Source of the DNA: Planobispora rosea | GTDB lineage: Bacteria; Actinomycetota; Actinomycetes; Streptosporangiales; Streptosporangiaceae | DNA: 64,000 bases | NCBI RefSeq assembly: GCF_014648175.1 | Contig: NZ_BMQP01000016.1 | Location: 1 to 64,000, forward strand | Direction of reading: 5' to 3' | Shown: piece after piece, positions 47,576-56,792 of the stretch | Layout of the letters: the number at the start of each line of letters is the position of its first letter | Position numbering within the stretch: position 1 is the stretch's first letter | The notes under the pieces: generated by a model | What the model was told of the DNA's origin: nothing | Seen by the model: only the letters and a program-made list of their open reading frames with translations | The model's database searches: none | Made by a program: the position numbers and the translations under genes

Positions 47576-48528
47576 CTCCCGCGTCCCTGCCGTACGTCGG
47601 CCCCGAGCAGATCGCCGTGCTGCTGCCACCGCGTGATGCCGTCCAGGCCGTCCGAGCGGTGCTGCGCGACGGGTTCGACCCCGCCGATGATCCTGTTCGG
47701 AGCCAGGTCGACGTCCGTCACGGGCAGTTCCTCATCATGCCCAGCGCATTCGCCGGCAGCGCCGGAGTCAAGCTCGCCGCCGTCGCCCCGCGCAACAGCG
47801 AGATCGGCCTGCCCCGGATCCAGGGCCTGTACGTTCTCTTCGACGCCGTGACGCTCACGCCCAAGGCTCTGCTCGACGGCCCCGCGCTGACCGCGCTGCG
47901 GACTCCCGCCGTCTCGGTCGCGGCGGTCGAGCCCGCGCTGACGCGGACGACCGAGCCCGCCGCCGTCGTCATCTTCGGCGCAGGGCCTCAGGGCACAGGG
48001 CACGCCGAGATGCTGAGATCGGTTCTGGACGGGAGACGGGGGATCACCGGCGTGACCTATGTCGTACGGCGTCCGGAGGCACACGCCCGGCTCCGGCGCC
48101 CTGAGGTCACGGTAGTGGGCATCGGCAGTGACGAGGCCGCGGACGCGGTTCGCCGTGCGGACGTGGTGGTGTGCGCCACCAGCTCGCGTGTCCCCCTCTT
48201 CGACTCGACGCTCGTGCGTGACGACGCGGTTGTGATCGTCGTTGGCTCGCACGAGCCTGATGCCCGGGAGGTCGACGCGGCGCTGTTCCGGCGTTCGCAG
48301 GTCGTCGTCGAGGACGTGAAGACGGCACTGCGCGAGTGCGGCGATGTCGTGATGGCCGTCGCGGAGAACGCCGTCATCCCGCAACAGCTGATCGCGATGC
48401 GCTCAGCGGTCTGCGGCGATGTGGAGCTCGCCGCAGACCGGCCGATCCTGTTCAAGAGTTCGGGCATGTCCTGGGAGGATCTCGCCGTCGCCGAGGCGAT
48501 CGTCTCCCGGCTGGAGAAGGCTCCCTGA
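47572..48528 (+). CDS. Ornithine cyclodeaminase/mu-crystallin family protein
   Basis: A 318-residue NAD(P)-dependent protein: FLIMPSAFAGSAGVKLAAVA, the nucleotide-binding VVIFGAGPQGTGHAEML and a C-terminal KSSGMSWEDLAVAEAIV. Family members include ornithine cyclodeaminase and delta-1-pyrroline-2-carboxylate reductase. Coupled translation with the epimerase makes a reductase or cyclodeaminase step in hydroxyproline/proline catabolism the favoured hypothesis. The GTG start lies within the preceding stop region. Confidence 0.85.
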   Translation: MTPASLPYVGPEQIAVLLPPRDAVQAVRAVLRDGFDPADDPVRSQVDVRHGQFLIMPSAFAGSAGVKLAAVAPRNSEIGLPRIQGLYVLFDAVTLTPKALLDGPALTALRTPAVSVAAVEPALTRTTEPAAVVIFGAGPQGTGHAEMLRSVLDGRRGITGVTYVVRRPEAHARLRRPEVTVVGIGSDEAADAVRRADVVVCATSSRVPLFDSTLVRDDAVVIVVGSHEPDAREVDAALFRRSQVVVEDVKTALRECGDVVMAVAENAVIPQQLIAMRSAVCGDVELAADRPILFKSSGMSWEDLAVAEAIVSRLEKAP

Positions 48529-48721
48529 GTTCTCGGCGGCGCGACTCATGAACCCACGCCGCTGAGGCACACAGATAACCGATCTCGCTGAGACGTTCCG
48601 GCCCCGTCGGGTCTGCGGGTCACATGCCCTGCCCGCTCACACAGGGCTGTGGTACGGAAGCCGCTGACGCTGATCCCGCGCCGCGCTGCGTCAGTGCCGA
48701 CTGCGTCGTACGGCCGCGCGA

Positions 48722-48737
48722 TGTTTCACGTGAAACA
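48722..48737. other. parS site 3
   Basis: A perfect 16-bp palindrome TGTTTCACGTGAAACA just downstream of the aldolase-family gene, 3.8 kb from parS site 2. Confidence 0.97.
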
Positions 48738-48746
48738 TCGCTTCCT

Positions 48747-49799
48747 TCAGGAGTGGGAACCGACCACCGCGCGGATGTCGGAGACGAAGGTGTCCACCTG
48801 TTCCGGGGTGGTGTCGAAGGCCGTCACCAAGCGGACTACGTTCTCCGTGGCATCCCACATGTGGAAGAGGTAGCGCTGCTGGAGTTCGGCGATGGCCTTC
48901 TCGGGGAGCCGTGGGAAGACCGCGTTGGACTGGACGGGCCAGCGCAGGGAGACTCCCGGCAGGTCGCTGATGCCGTCGGCGAGGCGGTGGGCCATGGCGT
49001 TGGCGTGGGCGGCGTTGTCGTGCCAGAGGTCGTCGGTGAGGAGCGCGGTCAGCTGGACGGAGACGTAGCGCATCTTCGAGGCGAGCTGCATGCCCTGCTT
49101 GCGGAGGAACAGCGCCGGAGCGTCCAGCTCGGGGTTGAGGACGACGAGCGCCTCGGCTCCCATGGCGCCGTTCTTGGTGCCACCGAAGCTGAGCACGTCC
49201 ACACCGGCGTCGGTGGTGAGGGCACGCATCGGGCAACCGAGTTCGGCCGCCGCGTTGGCCAGGCGTGCTCCGTCCATGTGGAGGAAGAGCCCGTGGGCGT
49301 GGGCGAACTCCGCGAGTTCTGAGATCTCGTCAGCGGTGTAGACGGTCCCGCACTCGGTCACCTGGGAGATCGAGACGACACGGGGCTGGGCGTACTGGGT
49401 GTTGCCCAGGACGGAGAGGTGCTCGCGGATGTCGTCGGCCGCGATCTTCCCGTCGTCGGTGAGGAGGGGCACGAGCTTGGCGCCCAGGACGCGCTCGGCC
49501 GCTCCGCCCTCGTGGGTGTTGATGTGAGCCGTGACCGGGCAGAGAACGGAGTCGTAGGGGCGCAGGAGCAGCCCGAGCCCCACCACGTTGGCACCGGTGC
49601 CGTTGAACATCGCGTACGCCGTCGTCTGGCTGCCGAACTCGGTACGGAAGGCATCCTGCATCGCCTCGGTCCACGGGTCCGAGCCGTAGGCGGGGGCGTC
49701 CCCGGTGTTGGCCTCCATGATGGCGGAGAGGATTTTCGGGTGCACGCCCGCGTGGTTGTCGCTGGCGAAGCTCTTGGGAAACAGAGTGGTGGTCAGCAC
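48747..49799 (-). CDS. Threonine-aldolase/beta-eliminating lyase family PLP enzyme
   Basis: A 350-residue fold-type-I PLP enzyme: FASDNHAGVHPKILSAI, DAPAYGSDPWTEAMQDAF, a GTGANVVG cofactor loop, and the PLP lysine in SFGGTKNGAMGAEAL. This is the low-specificity threonine aldolase pattern, converting threonine or allo-threonine to glycine and acetaldehyde; related lyases act on other beta-hydroxy amino acids. The start at GTG 49799 is uncertain because no clear ribosome site exists. parS site 3 lies just behind its stop. Confidence 0.88.
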   Translation of the reverse strand: MLTTTLFPKSFASDNHAGVHPKILSAIMEANTGDAPAYGSDPWTEAMQDAFRTEFGSQTTAYAMFNGTGANVVGLGLLLRPYDSVLCPVTAHINTHEGGAAERVLGAKLVPLLTDDGKIAADDIREHLSVLGNTQYAQPRVVSISQVTECGTVYTADEISELAEFAHAHGLFLHMDGARLANAAAELGCPMRALTTDAGVDVLSFGGTKNGAMGAEALVVLNPELDAPALFLRKQGMQLASKMRYVSVQLTALLTDDLWHDNAAHANAMAHRLADGISDLPGVSLRWPVQSNAVFPRLPEKAIAELQQRYLFHMWDATENVVRLVTAFDTTPEQVDTFVSDIRAVVGSHS

Positions 49800-49982
49800 A
49801 GAGCCAGCGTAGGTGAGGGGGCGTGCACACGATCGCACGGTCCACCGTACGGCGGCGGACACGGCCGCGCCGCGTCCCGCGCCGTACCGGCACCTCCGGA
49901 ATCCGCCGTACCGGCGCCGCGGTGGGCGCCGGGGGCGGGGAAGCGGCGTCGCAGGCCAGGTGCGGGAAGGGAGGTCAGGCGG

Positions 49983-50939
49983 TCAGGCGGAGCCCCGGGC
50001 GGCGGCCTGCTCCAGGAGGATGCGGCACAGGGAGCCGAGGTCCTCTCCGGCGGCCTCAGCGGCCATCGGCAGGAGGGAGGTCTCGGTCATGCCGGGGGCG
50101 ACGTTGACTTCGAGGAAGTGGGGGCGGCCCTCGGCGTCGACGATGAGATCGGTACGGGAGATGTCCCGCAGGCCCAGGGCGGTGTGCGCGGTCACGGCCA
50201 TGGCTGCGCAGGCGGCGGCGACCTCGGGGGACAGGCGGGCGGGAGCGAAGAACTCCGTACGGCCCGCGGTGTACCGGGCCGCGTAGTCGTAGACGCCGTC
50301 GTCGGGGACGATCTCCACGGGCGGCAGGGCGACGGGGCCCTCACCCCGGTCGACCACGGAGACCGCGACCTCGACACCCTCGATGTAGCACTCGATGAGA
50401 GCGGTGTCCCCGTAGGCGAAGCAGCCGACCATGGCGGACGGAAGATCCTCGGCGGTACGGACGATCGAGGCGCCGAGCGCGGAACCGCCGCGGGACGGCT
50501 TGACGAACAGAGGCAGGCCGAGGCGTTCCACGATGCGGCCCAGGACCGCGGACGCGCCCAGGTCGTGGAAGGTCTCCTTGGGGAGCGTCACCGACTCGGG
50601 GGTGCGCAGGCCGACGGAGCGGACCATCGTCTTGGCCGTGGGCTTGTCGAAGGCGATCCGGCAGGCGTCGGATCCGGCCCCCACGTAGGGCACGGAGAGC
50701 AGGTCGAGCACCGACCGGATGGCGCCGTCCTCGCCCGCTCCACCGTGGAGGGTGACGAAGACCGCACTCGGCCGGTCGGCCAGCACCGAGGGGACGAGAG
50801 ACGCGTCGGTGTCGCGCGTCTCGACGGAGACGCCCGCGGCGCGCAGCACCTCGCTCACCCGGCGGCCCGAGCGGAGGGACACCTCCCGCTCGTAGGACAG
50901 CCCGCCCGCTAGGACGAGTACATGGCCGAGATCGCTCAT
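49983..50939 (-). CDS. ddl: D-alanine-D-alanine ligase
   Basis: A 318-residue ATP-grasp ligase: HVLVLAGGLSYEREVSLRSG at the start, SVPYVGAGSDACRIAFDKPT, the triphosphate loop FVKPSRGGSALGASIV, and RPHFLEVNVAPGMTETSL. It makes the D-Ala-D-Ala terminus of peptidoglycan precursors. Slightly shorter than classical Ddl (about 340-370). Monocistronic on the minus strand near the origin, as in other actinomycetes. Confidence 0.9.
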   Translation of the reverse strand: MSDLGHVLVLAGGLSYEREVSLRSGRRVSEVLRAAGVSVETRDTDASLVPSVLADRPSAVFVTLHGGAGEDGAIRSVLDLLSVPYVGAGSDACRIAFDKPTAKTMVRSVGLRTPESVTLPKETFHDLGASAVLGRIVERLGLPLFVKPSRGGSALGASIVRTAEDLPSAMVGCFAYGDTALIECYIEGVEVAVSVVDRGEGPVALPPVEIVPDDGVYDYAARYTAGRTEFFAPARLSPEVAAACAAMAVTAHTALGLRDISRTDLIVDAEGRPHFLEVNVAPGMTETSLLPMAAEAAGEDLGSLCRILLEQAAARGSA

Positions 50940-51139
50940 CCGAATACCTCCTCAGACCCTCAGACCCACGTGGGGACTGGATCGGGTCGCTCTCCCAACA
51001 CCCGAATGATCGTCGAACGACGACACCGCAAGTCACCGTACGGTACTCCGGCGGAGGTGGCCACGGAGGTCCCGCCGGGCCGCGCGCCGTACCGATGGCG
51101 CCGGATGTCTCCGTACACCGTCTCGCCGCACCGGCACCC

Positions 51140-51200
51140 GGAAGGACGCCGGTGCGGCGGGCGGGAGGACGCCGGTACTGGCGCCCGGAAGGACGCCGGT
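51140..51200. repeat. Three imperfect 23-24-bp repeats in the ddl upstream region
   Basis: GGAAGGACGCCGGT at 51140, GGGAGGACGCCGGT at 51163 and GGAAGGACGCCGGT at 51187 within the 305-bp gap 50940-51244 that otherwise holds no gene. The region contains the presumed ddl promoter. Confidence 0.8.
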
Positions 51201-51244
51201 ACCGCACCCGGGATGACGGTGGGGCGACCTGGTCCGACGCCGGA

Positions 51245-52570
51245 TCAGGCGAGGTCGGGGCCCGGGGTGTCGACGCCGATGTGGTCGGGGTAGGCACCGG
51301 TGCCGAACGTGTCGCGGAGCTGGAGCTCTTGCTCGATCACCCCGGCCAGGCGGCGGACCCCCTCGCGGATGCGTTCGGGCTCCGGGTAGCAGTAGGACAG
51401 CCGCATGAAGCGGCCCCCGCTGCCGTCGGCGAAGAAGCCCGTGCCGGGGACGAACGCCACCCGCTCGGCGACCGCGCGGGGCAGGAGCACCTTGGAGTCC
51501 AGTCCTTCGGGGAGGGTCGCCCAGACGAAGAATCCGCCGCGCGGGCGCGTCCAGGTGCAGCCGACGGGCATCAGCGCCTCCAGCGAGGAGAGCATGGTGT
51601 CCCGGCGCTCCCGGTAGAGCTCGCGGAAGGTCTTGATCTGTTCGCGCCAGGGCTGGGTCGCCAGGTACTCGCCGACGGCGAGCTGGGTGAAGGTGGAGTG
51701 CGACAGGACCGCCGACTCCATCGCCAGCACCAGCTTGTCGCGGATGGCGTGCGGGGCGAGGGCCCAGCCGACCCGGAAACCGGGGGCCAGCGTCTTGGAG
51801 AACGAGCCGAGGTAGACGACGCCGTCGGGGTTGTCGGCGCGCAGCGCCCGCATGGGGTCGCCGTCGAAACCGAGCAGGCCGTACGGATTGTCCTCGACGA
51901 TCAGCACGCCCGCGCGCTGGCAGATCTCCAGCACCTGCCCCCGGCGTTCGGCGTTGAGCGTCACGCCCGCGGGGTTCTGGAAAGTGGGGATCGTGTAGAG
52001 GAACTTGATCCGGCTGCCCGCGGTCTGCAGGGCGTAGATGGTCTGCGCCAGGGACTCGGGGACGATGCCCTCGTCGTCCATCGCGATGTGCACGATCTTG
52101 GCCTGGTAGGCGGCGAAGGTGCCCAGCGCGCCCACGTAGGACGGGCCCTCGGCGAGGATGACGTCACCGGGGTCGATGAAGATGCGAGTGATCAGGTCGA
52201 GGGCCTGCTGCGAGCCGACGGTCACCACGACGTCGTCGGCGTTGCCCTCGATCCCCTCCAGGCGCATGACGTCGCAGATCTGCTCGCGCAGGTGCGGGTC
52301 ACCCTGGCCGGAGCCGTACTGGAGCGCGACCGGGCCGCGCCGGGCCACCAGGTCGGAGACCAGCTCTCCCACCACGTCGAGGGGGAGGGCGGTGACGTAC
52401 GGCATGCCGCCGGCCAGCGAGACCACCTCGGGCCTCGACGCGACGGCGAAAAGAGCTCGGACCTCGGAGGCGACCATCCCGGTAGCTCGCGCGGCGTACC
52501 GGTCGACGTAGGCATCGATACGCGACCCGTGGGCCGCGATGGTCCGACCGTGATCCGACTCCTGGGACAC
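51245..52570 (-). CDS. PLP-dependent aminotransferase (AAT-I, MocR-like fold without HTH)
   Basis: A 441-residue fold-type-I aminotransferase: LQYGSGQGDPHLREQICDVM, the FLYTIPTFQNPAGVTLNAERR segment (here FLYTIPTFQNPAGV), IVEDNPYGLL and the PLP lysine in YLGSFSKTLAPGFRVGW. The family includes 2-aminoadipate and valine-pyruvate type enzymes. No HTH domain, so it is not a MocR regulator. The GTG start has GGAGGTGG upstream. Monocistronic. Confidence 0.88.
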   Translation of the reverse strand: MSQESDHGRTIAAHGSRIDAYVDRYAARATGMVASEVRALFAVASRPEVVSLAGGMPYVTALPLDVVGELVSDLVARRGPVALQYGSGQGDPHLREQICDVMRLEGIEGNADDVVVTVGSQQALDLITRIFIDPGDVILAEGPSYVGALGTFAAYQAKIVHIAMDDEGIVPESLAQTIYALQTAGSRIKFLYTIPTFQNPAGVTLNAERRGQVLEICQRAGVLIVEDNPYGLLGFDGDPMRALRADNPDGVVYLGSFSKTLAPGFRVGWALAPHAIRDKLVLAMESAVLSHSTFTQLAVGEYLATQPWREQIKTFRELYRERRDTMLSSLEALMPVGCTWTRPRGGFFVWATLPEGLDSKVLLPRAVAERVAFVPGTGFFADGSGGRFMRLSYCYPEPERIREGVRRLAGVIEQELQLRDTFGTGAYPDHIGVDTPGPDLA

Positions 52571-52762
52571 GGTCCACCTCCTAAGTCGTATGGGAGCACA
52601 TGTGCTCAAACTAGATAAACAAGGGTACGTCAGCGACTCCGGCTACCCGCGTGCGGGACCGTACACCCTGAAACGGAGACCCTTGCTGGGCTACGATGCC
52701 AGCTGGAGACGCTGTTCACGCACGTATTTCGCACTCGTCTTGCCAGGATTGGGGCCAAACAG

Positions 52763-53383
52763 GTGTCGCGTCGGCTGGTTAACGTCACTCTTGACAACCT
52801 CGACGACCTGCCGCGCCGCTGCCGCCGGTGCGTTTTCTGGGAGCTGGATCCCGTCGCGGGAGAACGGGCGATCGAGGCGGGCGATCCGGAGCTGGAGAAG
52901 GAGGCCTGGATCTCGGCCACCCTCCTGGAGTGGGGGAGCTGCGGGAAGATCGCGTATGTGGACGGGGTGCCGGCCGGATTCGTGCTCTACGCGCCCCCGC
53001 TCTACGTGCCGCGCTCGGTGGCCTTCCCGACCTCGCCGGTCAGCGCCGACGCCGTTCTGCTGATGACGGCGCACATCATTCCGGAGTTCTCCGGCGGAGG
53101 CCTCGGCCGGATGCTGGTCCAGGGAGTGGCCAAGGATCTGACGCGGCGCGGGGTGCGGGCGATCGAGGCGTTCGGTGACCTGAAGTGGGAGCAGCTGGGG
53201 TCGTGCGTGATGCCGGCCGAGTACCTGCTCTCCGTGGGGTTCAAGACCGTACGGCCGCACCTGCGCTTCCCCCGCCTCCGGCTGGAGCTCAAGAACGCCG
53301 TCTCGTGGCGTGAGGATGTCGAGGTGGCGTTGGAGAGGCTGCTGGGCTCCATGAGCCCGGAACGGGCCCTGCGGCCCGTCTGA
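52763..53383 (+). CDS. GNAT-family acetyltransferase
   Basis: A 206-residue protein with a GNAT core: FVLYAPPLYVPRSVAFPTSP, HIIPEFSGGGLGRMLVQGVA (acetyl-CoA loop SGGGLGRML) and a C-terminal GFKTVRPHLRFPRLRLEL strand. The N-terminus NLDDLPRRCRRCVFWEL has two cysteines. It is the actinobacterial protein regularly found between trxA and the parAB/ddl region. Acceptor substrate unknown. Confidence 0.85.
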   Translation: MSRRLVNVTLDNLDDLPRRCRRCVFWELDPVAGERAIEAGDPELEKEAWISATLLEWGSCGKIAYVDGVPAGFVLYAPPLYVPRSVAFPTSPVSADAVLLMTAHIIPEFSGGGLGRMLVQGVAKDLTRRGVRAIEAFGDLKWEQLGSCVMPAEYLLSVGFKTVRPHLRFPRLRLELKNAVSWREDVEVALERLLGSMSPERALRPV

Positions 53384-53509
53384 GCCCTCTCAGGGGCGCG
53401 CGGGGGCTTTCACCCGGTGTCCGGGTGTTTCGCCGGGAGTCCAGGGGCTTCACCTGGTTTCCGGGTGTTTCGCCGGGCGTCCCGGCAGGCGAAAGGCCTC
53501 CAGGCATGC

Positions 53510-53542
53510 GAAAGCCCCCTCGCGGTGGGCGAGAGGGCTTTC
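53510..53542. terminator. Terminator between the GNAT gene and trxA
   Basis: GAAAGCCCCCTCGC and its partner form a 14-pair stem (one C-A mismatch) around a GGTGG loop. It ends in CTTTC and can serve both convergent genes. Confidence 0.85.
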
Positions 53543-53644
53543 ACCGGTGGGTGTGCCGCTCGGAAGCGGGTGGTACGGCCGGGACGCCGTGGGGTGCGGC
53601 CGGCCGCAGGGGGCTCCTCCCGGAACACCTCCGGCGGAGGCGTC

Positions 53645-53968
53645 CTAGATGATGCCCTCGAGTTCGCGAAGCAGCATGGCCTTCGGCTTGGCGCCGATGA
53701 TCTGCTTCACAACCTCTCCGTTCTTATAGACGTTCAGGGTGGGAATCTGGAGTACGCCGTACTTCTGGGCAATTGCCTGGTTTTCGTCAACGTTGAGCTT
53801 GACGATCTCCAGCTTCTCGCCATGCTCCTTCGCGATCTCCTCCAGGACCGGCGCGACCTGGCGGCACGGGCCGCACCACTCGGCCCAGAAGTCGACGAGC
53901 ACGGGCTTGTCGCTCTTCAGGACGTCGCTGTCGAAGCTGGCCTCGGTCACGTTCTTGATGGCGCCCAC
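53645..53968 (-). CDS. trxA: Thioredoxin
   Basis: A 107-residue thioredoxin with the redox site FWAEWCGPCRQVAP and the cis-proline loop QIPTLNVYKNGE. It is reduced by TrxB, encoded 60 bp upstream on the same strand. The two sit next to the SigM region, and thioredoxin in Streptomyces is also under the disulfide-stress response; the regulator cannot be read here. Confidence 0.97.
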   Translation of the reverse strand: MGAIKNVTEASFDSDVLKSDKPVLVDFWAEWCGPCRQVAPVLEEIAKEHGEKLEIVKLNVDENQAIAQKYGVLQIPTLNVYKNGEVVKQIIGAKPKAMLLRELEGII

Positions 53969-54028
53969 GGTTCTTACTCCCTTTTCTGGGTCTTTCCCTG
54001 TCGTGCGGTTGTCTCAGGCGTCGGCGGC

Positions 54029-54961
54029 TCAGGCGTCGGCTCGGTCGGCCAGCCAGCGCTCGGCGTCCAGGGCCGCGGCGCAACCGGTGCCCGCGGCGGT
54101 GATCGCCTGCCGGTAGGTGTGGTCGACCACGTCACCGGCGGCGAAGACGCCGTCCAGGTTGGTGCGCGTGGAGGGGGCGGCGACCTTGATGTAGCCCTCG
54201 TCGTCCAGCTCCACCTGGCCCTTGACCAGCTCCGTGCGCGGGTCGTGGCCGATGGCGATGAACAGGCCGGTGGCGGCGAGCTCGCTCTCCTCACCGGTCT
54301 TGACGTTGCGCAGCCGTACGCCGGCGACCTTGTTCTCGCCCAGGATGTCGGCGACCTCGCTGTCCCAGACGAAACGGATCTTCTCGTTGGCGAACGCGCG
54401 GTCCTGCATGATCTTGCTGGCGCGCAGCTCGTCCCGGCGGTGCACGACGGTCACCGAGCTGGCGAACCGGGTCAGGAAGGTGGCCTCCTCCATGGCGGTG
54501 TCGCCGCCGCCGACGACCACGATGTCCTGGCCGCGGAAGAAGAAGCCGTCACAGGTGGCGCACCACGACACGCCGTGGCCGGACAGCCTCTGCTCGTTGG
54601 GCACGCCCAGCTGCCGGTAACCCGAACCGGTGGCCAGGATGACGGCCTCGGCGTGGAAGGTGCCGGTGGCGGTCTTGACGACCTTGGGAGTGACGGTCAG
54701 GTCGACCTCGACCACGTCGTCGGCGACCAGCTCGGCGCCGAACCGCTCGGCCTGCTTGCGCAGCCCGTCCATGAGGTCGGGGCCCATGATGCCGTCGGGG
54801 AAACCGGGGAAGTTCTCCACCTCGGTGGTGTTCATCAGCGCACCGCCGGCGGTGACCGAACCCTCGAAGACCAGCGGGTTGAGGTCGGCGCGCGCGGAGT
54901 AAACCGCCGCGGTGTAACCGGCGGGACCCGATCCGATGATGATCACATTGCGGACGTCCAT
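54029..54961 (-). CDS. trxB: Thioredoxin reductase
   Basis: A 310-residue low-molecular-weight thioredoxin reductase: FAD-binding [19 protein letters not shown], redox cysteines in [15 protein letters not shown]-binding [16 protein letters not shown], and the C-terminal FAD motif [16 protein letters not shown]. It passes electrons from NADPH to TrxA. ATG at 54961, with a GTG one codon upstream. Confidence 0.97.
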   Translation of the reverse strand: MDVRNVIIIGSGPAGYTAAVYSARADLNPLVFEGSVTAGGALMNTTEVENFPGFPDGIMGPDLMDGLRKQAERFGAELVADDVVEVDLTVTPKVVKTATGTFHAEAVILATGSGYRQLGVPNEQRLSGHGVSWCATCDGFFFRGQDIVVVGGGDTAMEEATFLTRFASSVTVVHRRDELRASKIMQDRAFANEKIRFVWDSEVADILGENKVAGVRLRNVKTGEESELAATGLFIAIGHDPRTELVKGQVELDDEGYIKVAAPSTRTNLDGVFAAGDVVDHTYRQAITAAGTGCAAALDAERWLADRADA

Positions 54962-55142
54962 CACGCGTTGCGCCTTTCCCTCTGTCGTTGCAGTCGCGTC
55001 AACAGATCCTAGGCGCGACTGATTCCCTCCCGGCGCGAGAAGGCCCGGCACGGACGGATCCGTGCCGGGCCTACCCGGACTACGGGGTCGAGACCGGGAC
55101 GAACGGGTCGTCACCGGGCCTGCCGCCCCCGGGGAGCTCTCG

Positions 55143-56030
55143 CTAGTTCCACGAAGCCAGAGCGGGCTTGCGCACGTTCTCGCACTCGGGGCCGACCACG
55201 TGCACACGCACCTGGTTCTTGGCCCGGTTGTGCCAGAACAGCACGATCTTGGCCTCCTGGCCGTTGTAGAAGCCCTGGTCCACGGCGAACGGGGTCTTGC
55301 CGACCTGCGCCGACATCTGCTGCACGCAGCGGGTCAGCTCGGAGCTCTCCGAGGCGCCGTCCTTGGCCGCGGGCGCGGGGCCGATGTAGTCCATCAGCGA
55401 GCCGCTGAGCTCCTGGTCGGTGTAGTTCCAGTTGCTGTCGGTGACCTGGTAGGTCTGGGGCCCGGCCACCGCGGGGGCGACCTGGTGCTTCGCGACCGGG
55501 CCACCGGACGCGGAGAGCATGCCGGTCGTCACCACGGTCGCGCCGATCACGGCCGCCGCCACCCCCGCCGCCGCGGCGGGCATGGCCCACCGGCGCCGGG
55601 CGGCGGCCCTGCGCCGCCTGGCCGGCGTCACCGGGACGACGGTGCCGTCGTCGCCGACGACCCCCAGTCGCGTGACCGGCTCAGGCTCGGGTTCGCGAGG
55701 CCCGGGGAGGGACGGGTTCTCCGTCTCCCACGGCGCGTCGCGCATCACGTCATCCCAGGCCGGTGCTTCCACCAGCCCGACACCACCTCCACGGAAGCTC
55801 TCGGCCTCGGCGGCCAGTGCGCGGTCGATCCGGAGCGCGACCCCCATCGGCATCGCCGGAGTGGGCGTCGCCGCGAGTACTTCACGGACCGCCGCGAGGT
55901 CGGCGAGGCTCTCACCACAGGGATCACAGATCGCGAGATGCTCGCGAACCTGCAGCGCCGTGGCGGCGTCAAGGAGACCCTCGGCCAACTCGGCCAGGAT
56001 CTCCAGGTCGTAGTGCGTATCACCCGTCAC
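55143..56030 (-). CDS. Zinc-finger anti-sigma factor for SigM
   Basis: A 295-residue protein. A ZAS domain ([36 protein letters not shown]-x3-C-x2-C) is followed by a Pro-rich linker, one membrane helix (about residues 145-167, [16 protein letters not shown]) and an extracytoplasmic C-terminus with two cysteines ([16 protein letters not shown]). It probably sequesters SigM and releases it on an envelope signal. Overlaps sigM by 11 bp. GTG start with GGGAGCAG upstream. Confidence 0.87.
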   Translation of the reverse strand: MTGDTHYDLEILAELAEGLLDAATALQVREHLAICDPCGESLADLAAVREVLAATPTPAMPMGVALRIDRALAAEAESFRGGGVGLVEAPAWDDVMRDAPWETENPSLPGPREPEPEPVTRLGVVGDDGTVVPVTPARRRRAAARRRWAMPAAAAGVAAAVIGATVVTTGMLSASGGPVAKHQVAPAVAGPQTYQVTDSNWNYTDQELSGSLMDYIGPAPAAKDGASESSELTRCVQQMSAQVGKTPFAVDQGFYNGQEAKIVLFWHNRAKNQVRVHVVGPECENVRKPALASWN

Positions 56031-56667
56031 GAAGTTCTGCTCCCTTCGCCGATGAGACGCGAGATAGGTCAGATCGGTTCCGCAGATGCGAAAGAATTGG
56101 GACAAGCTTGGCGCGACCGCGCGCACACCGGCTCTTCACGGTTCCACTGGGAACCTGCAGGACATGGGCCGCGTCCTCGACGGAGTAGCCCATCATGTCC
56201 ACGAGCACCAGGGCGGCCCGCTGGTCCGCGGGGAGCAGCTTGAGCGCGGAGGAGACCTCCATGGAGACCTCGCGCTCGGTCGTCTGGTCGGGGACCGGGG
56301 TGTCGCGCTCGGCGGCCTCGATCAACTCGTCGTCGGCGACGGGACGCACCGACTTCCTGCGCATGCGGTCCAGGCAGGCGTTCACCACGATGCGGTGCAG
56401 CCACGTGGTGACCGCCGCCTCGCCGCGAAAGCTCTCGGCCTTGCGGTAGGCGGACACGAAAGCGTCCTGTACGGCGTCGGCCGCCTCGTCGGGGTCGCCC
56501 AGCGTGCGCAGGGCGACCGCCCACATGCGGTCTCGGTGTCGCTTGACTATTTCACTGAAGGCGTGCGGATCCCCGGCGATGTGCCGGTTCAACAGGTCGG
56601 CGTCGGACACGGATGGCCGCGCCGCCTGGTGATCCGCCGCTGGCGGGATATCGGGTGGGGAATTCAC
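56020..56667 (-). CDS. sigM: ECF sigma factor SigM
   Basis: A 215-residue ECF sigma factor: region 2 with DADLLNRHIAGDPHAFSEIV and DAADAVQDAFVSAYRKAESF, region 4 with LKLLPADQRAALVLVDMMGY and SVEDAAHVLQVPSGTVKSRC. It directs RNA polymerase to envelope-stress promoters. Its stop overlaps the anti-sigma gene by 11 bp, so the two are coupled. GTG at 56667 is chosen (AGGA upstream); a longer start at 56706 is possible. The trxBA and murJ neighbours are typical for actinomycete sigM. Confidence 0.9.
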   Translation of the reverse strand: MNSPPDIPPAADHQAARPSVSDADLLNRHIAGDPHAFSEIVKRHRDRMWAVALRTLGDPDEAADAVQDAFVSAYRKAESFRGEAAVTTWLHRIVVNACLDRMRRKSVRPVADDELIEAAERDTPVPDQTTEREVSMEVSSALKLLPADQRAALVLVDMMGYSVEDAAHVLQVPSGTVKSRCARGRAKLVPILSHLRNRSDLSRVSSAKGAELRDG

Positions 56668-56792
56668 AAGGAAGGTCCTGCTATACCGGTCCGGGGATAA
56701 CACCACTACGGGATAGATGGTGCCACGAAATCTCCTGTGATCGGCAAGAAGACGGGGGAACTAGAGTAAACCGCACTGGTATGGCCGAGTTT

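Noticed and set aside
53400..53500. Imperfect repeats CGGGTGTTTCGCCGGG
   Set aside because: Real in sequence but short and degenerate, next to the terminator; no function suggested beyond slippage.
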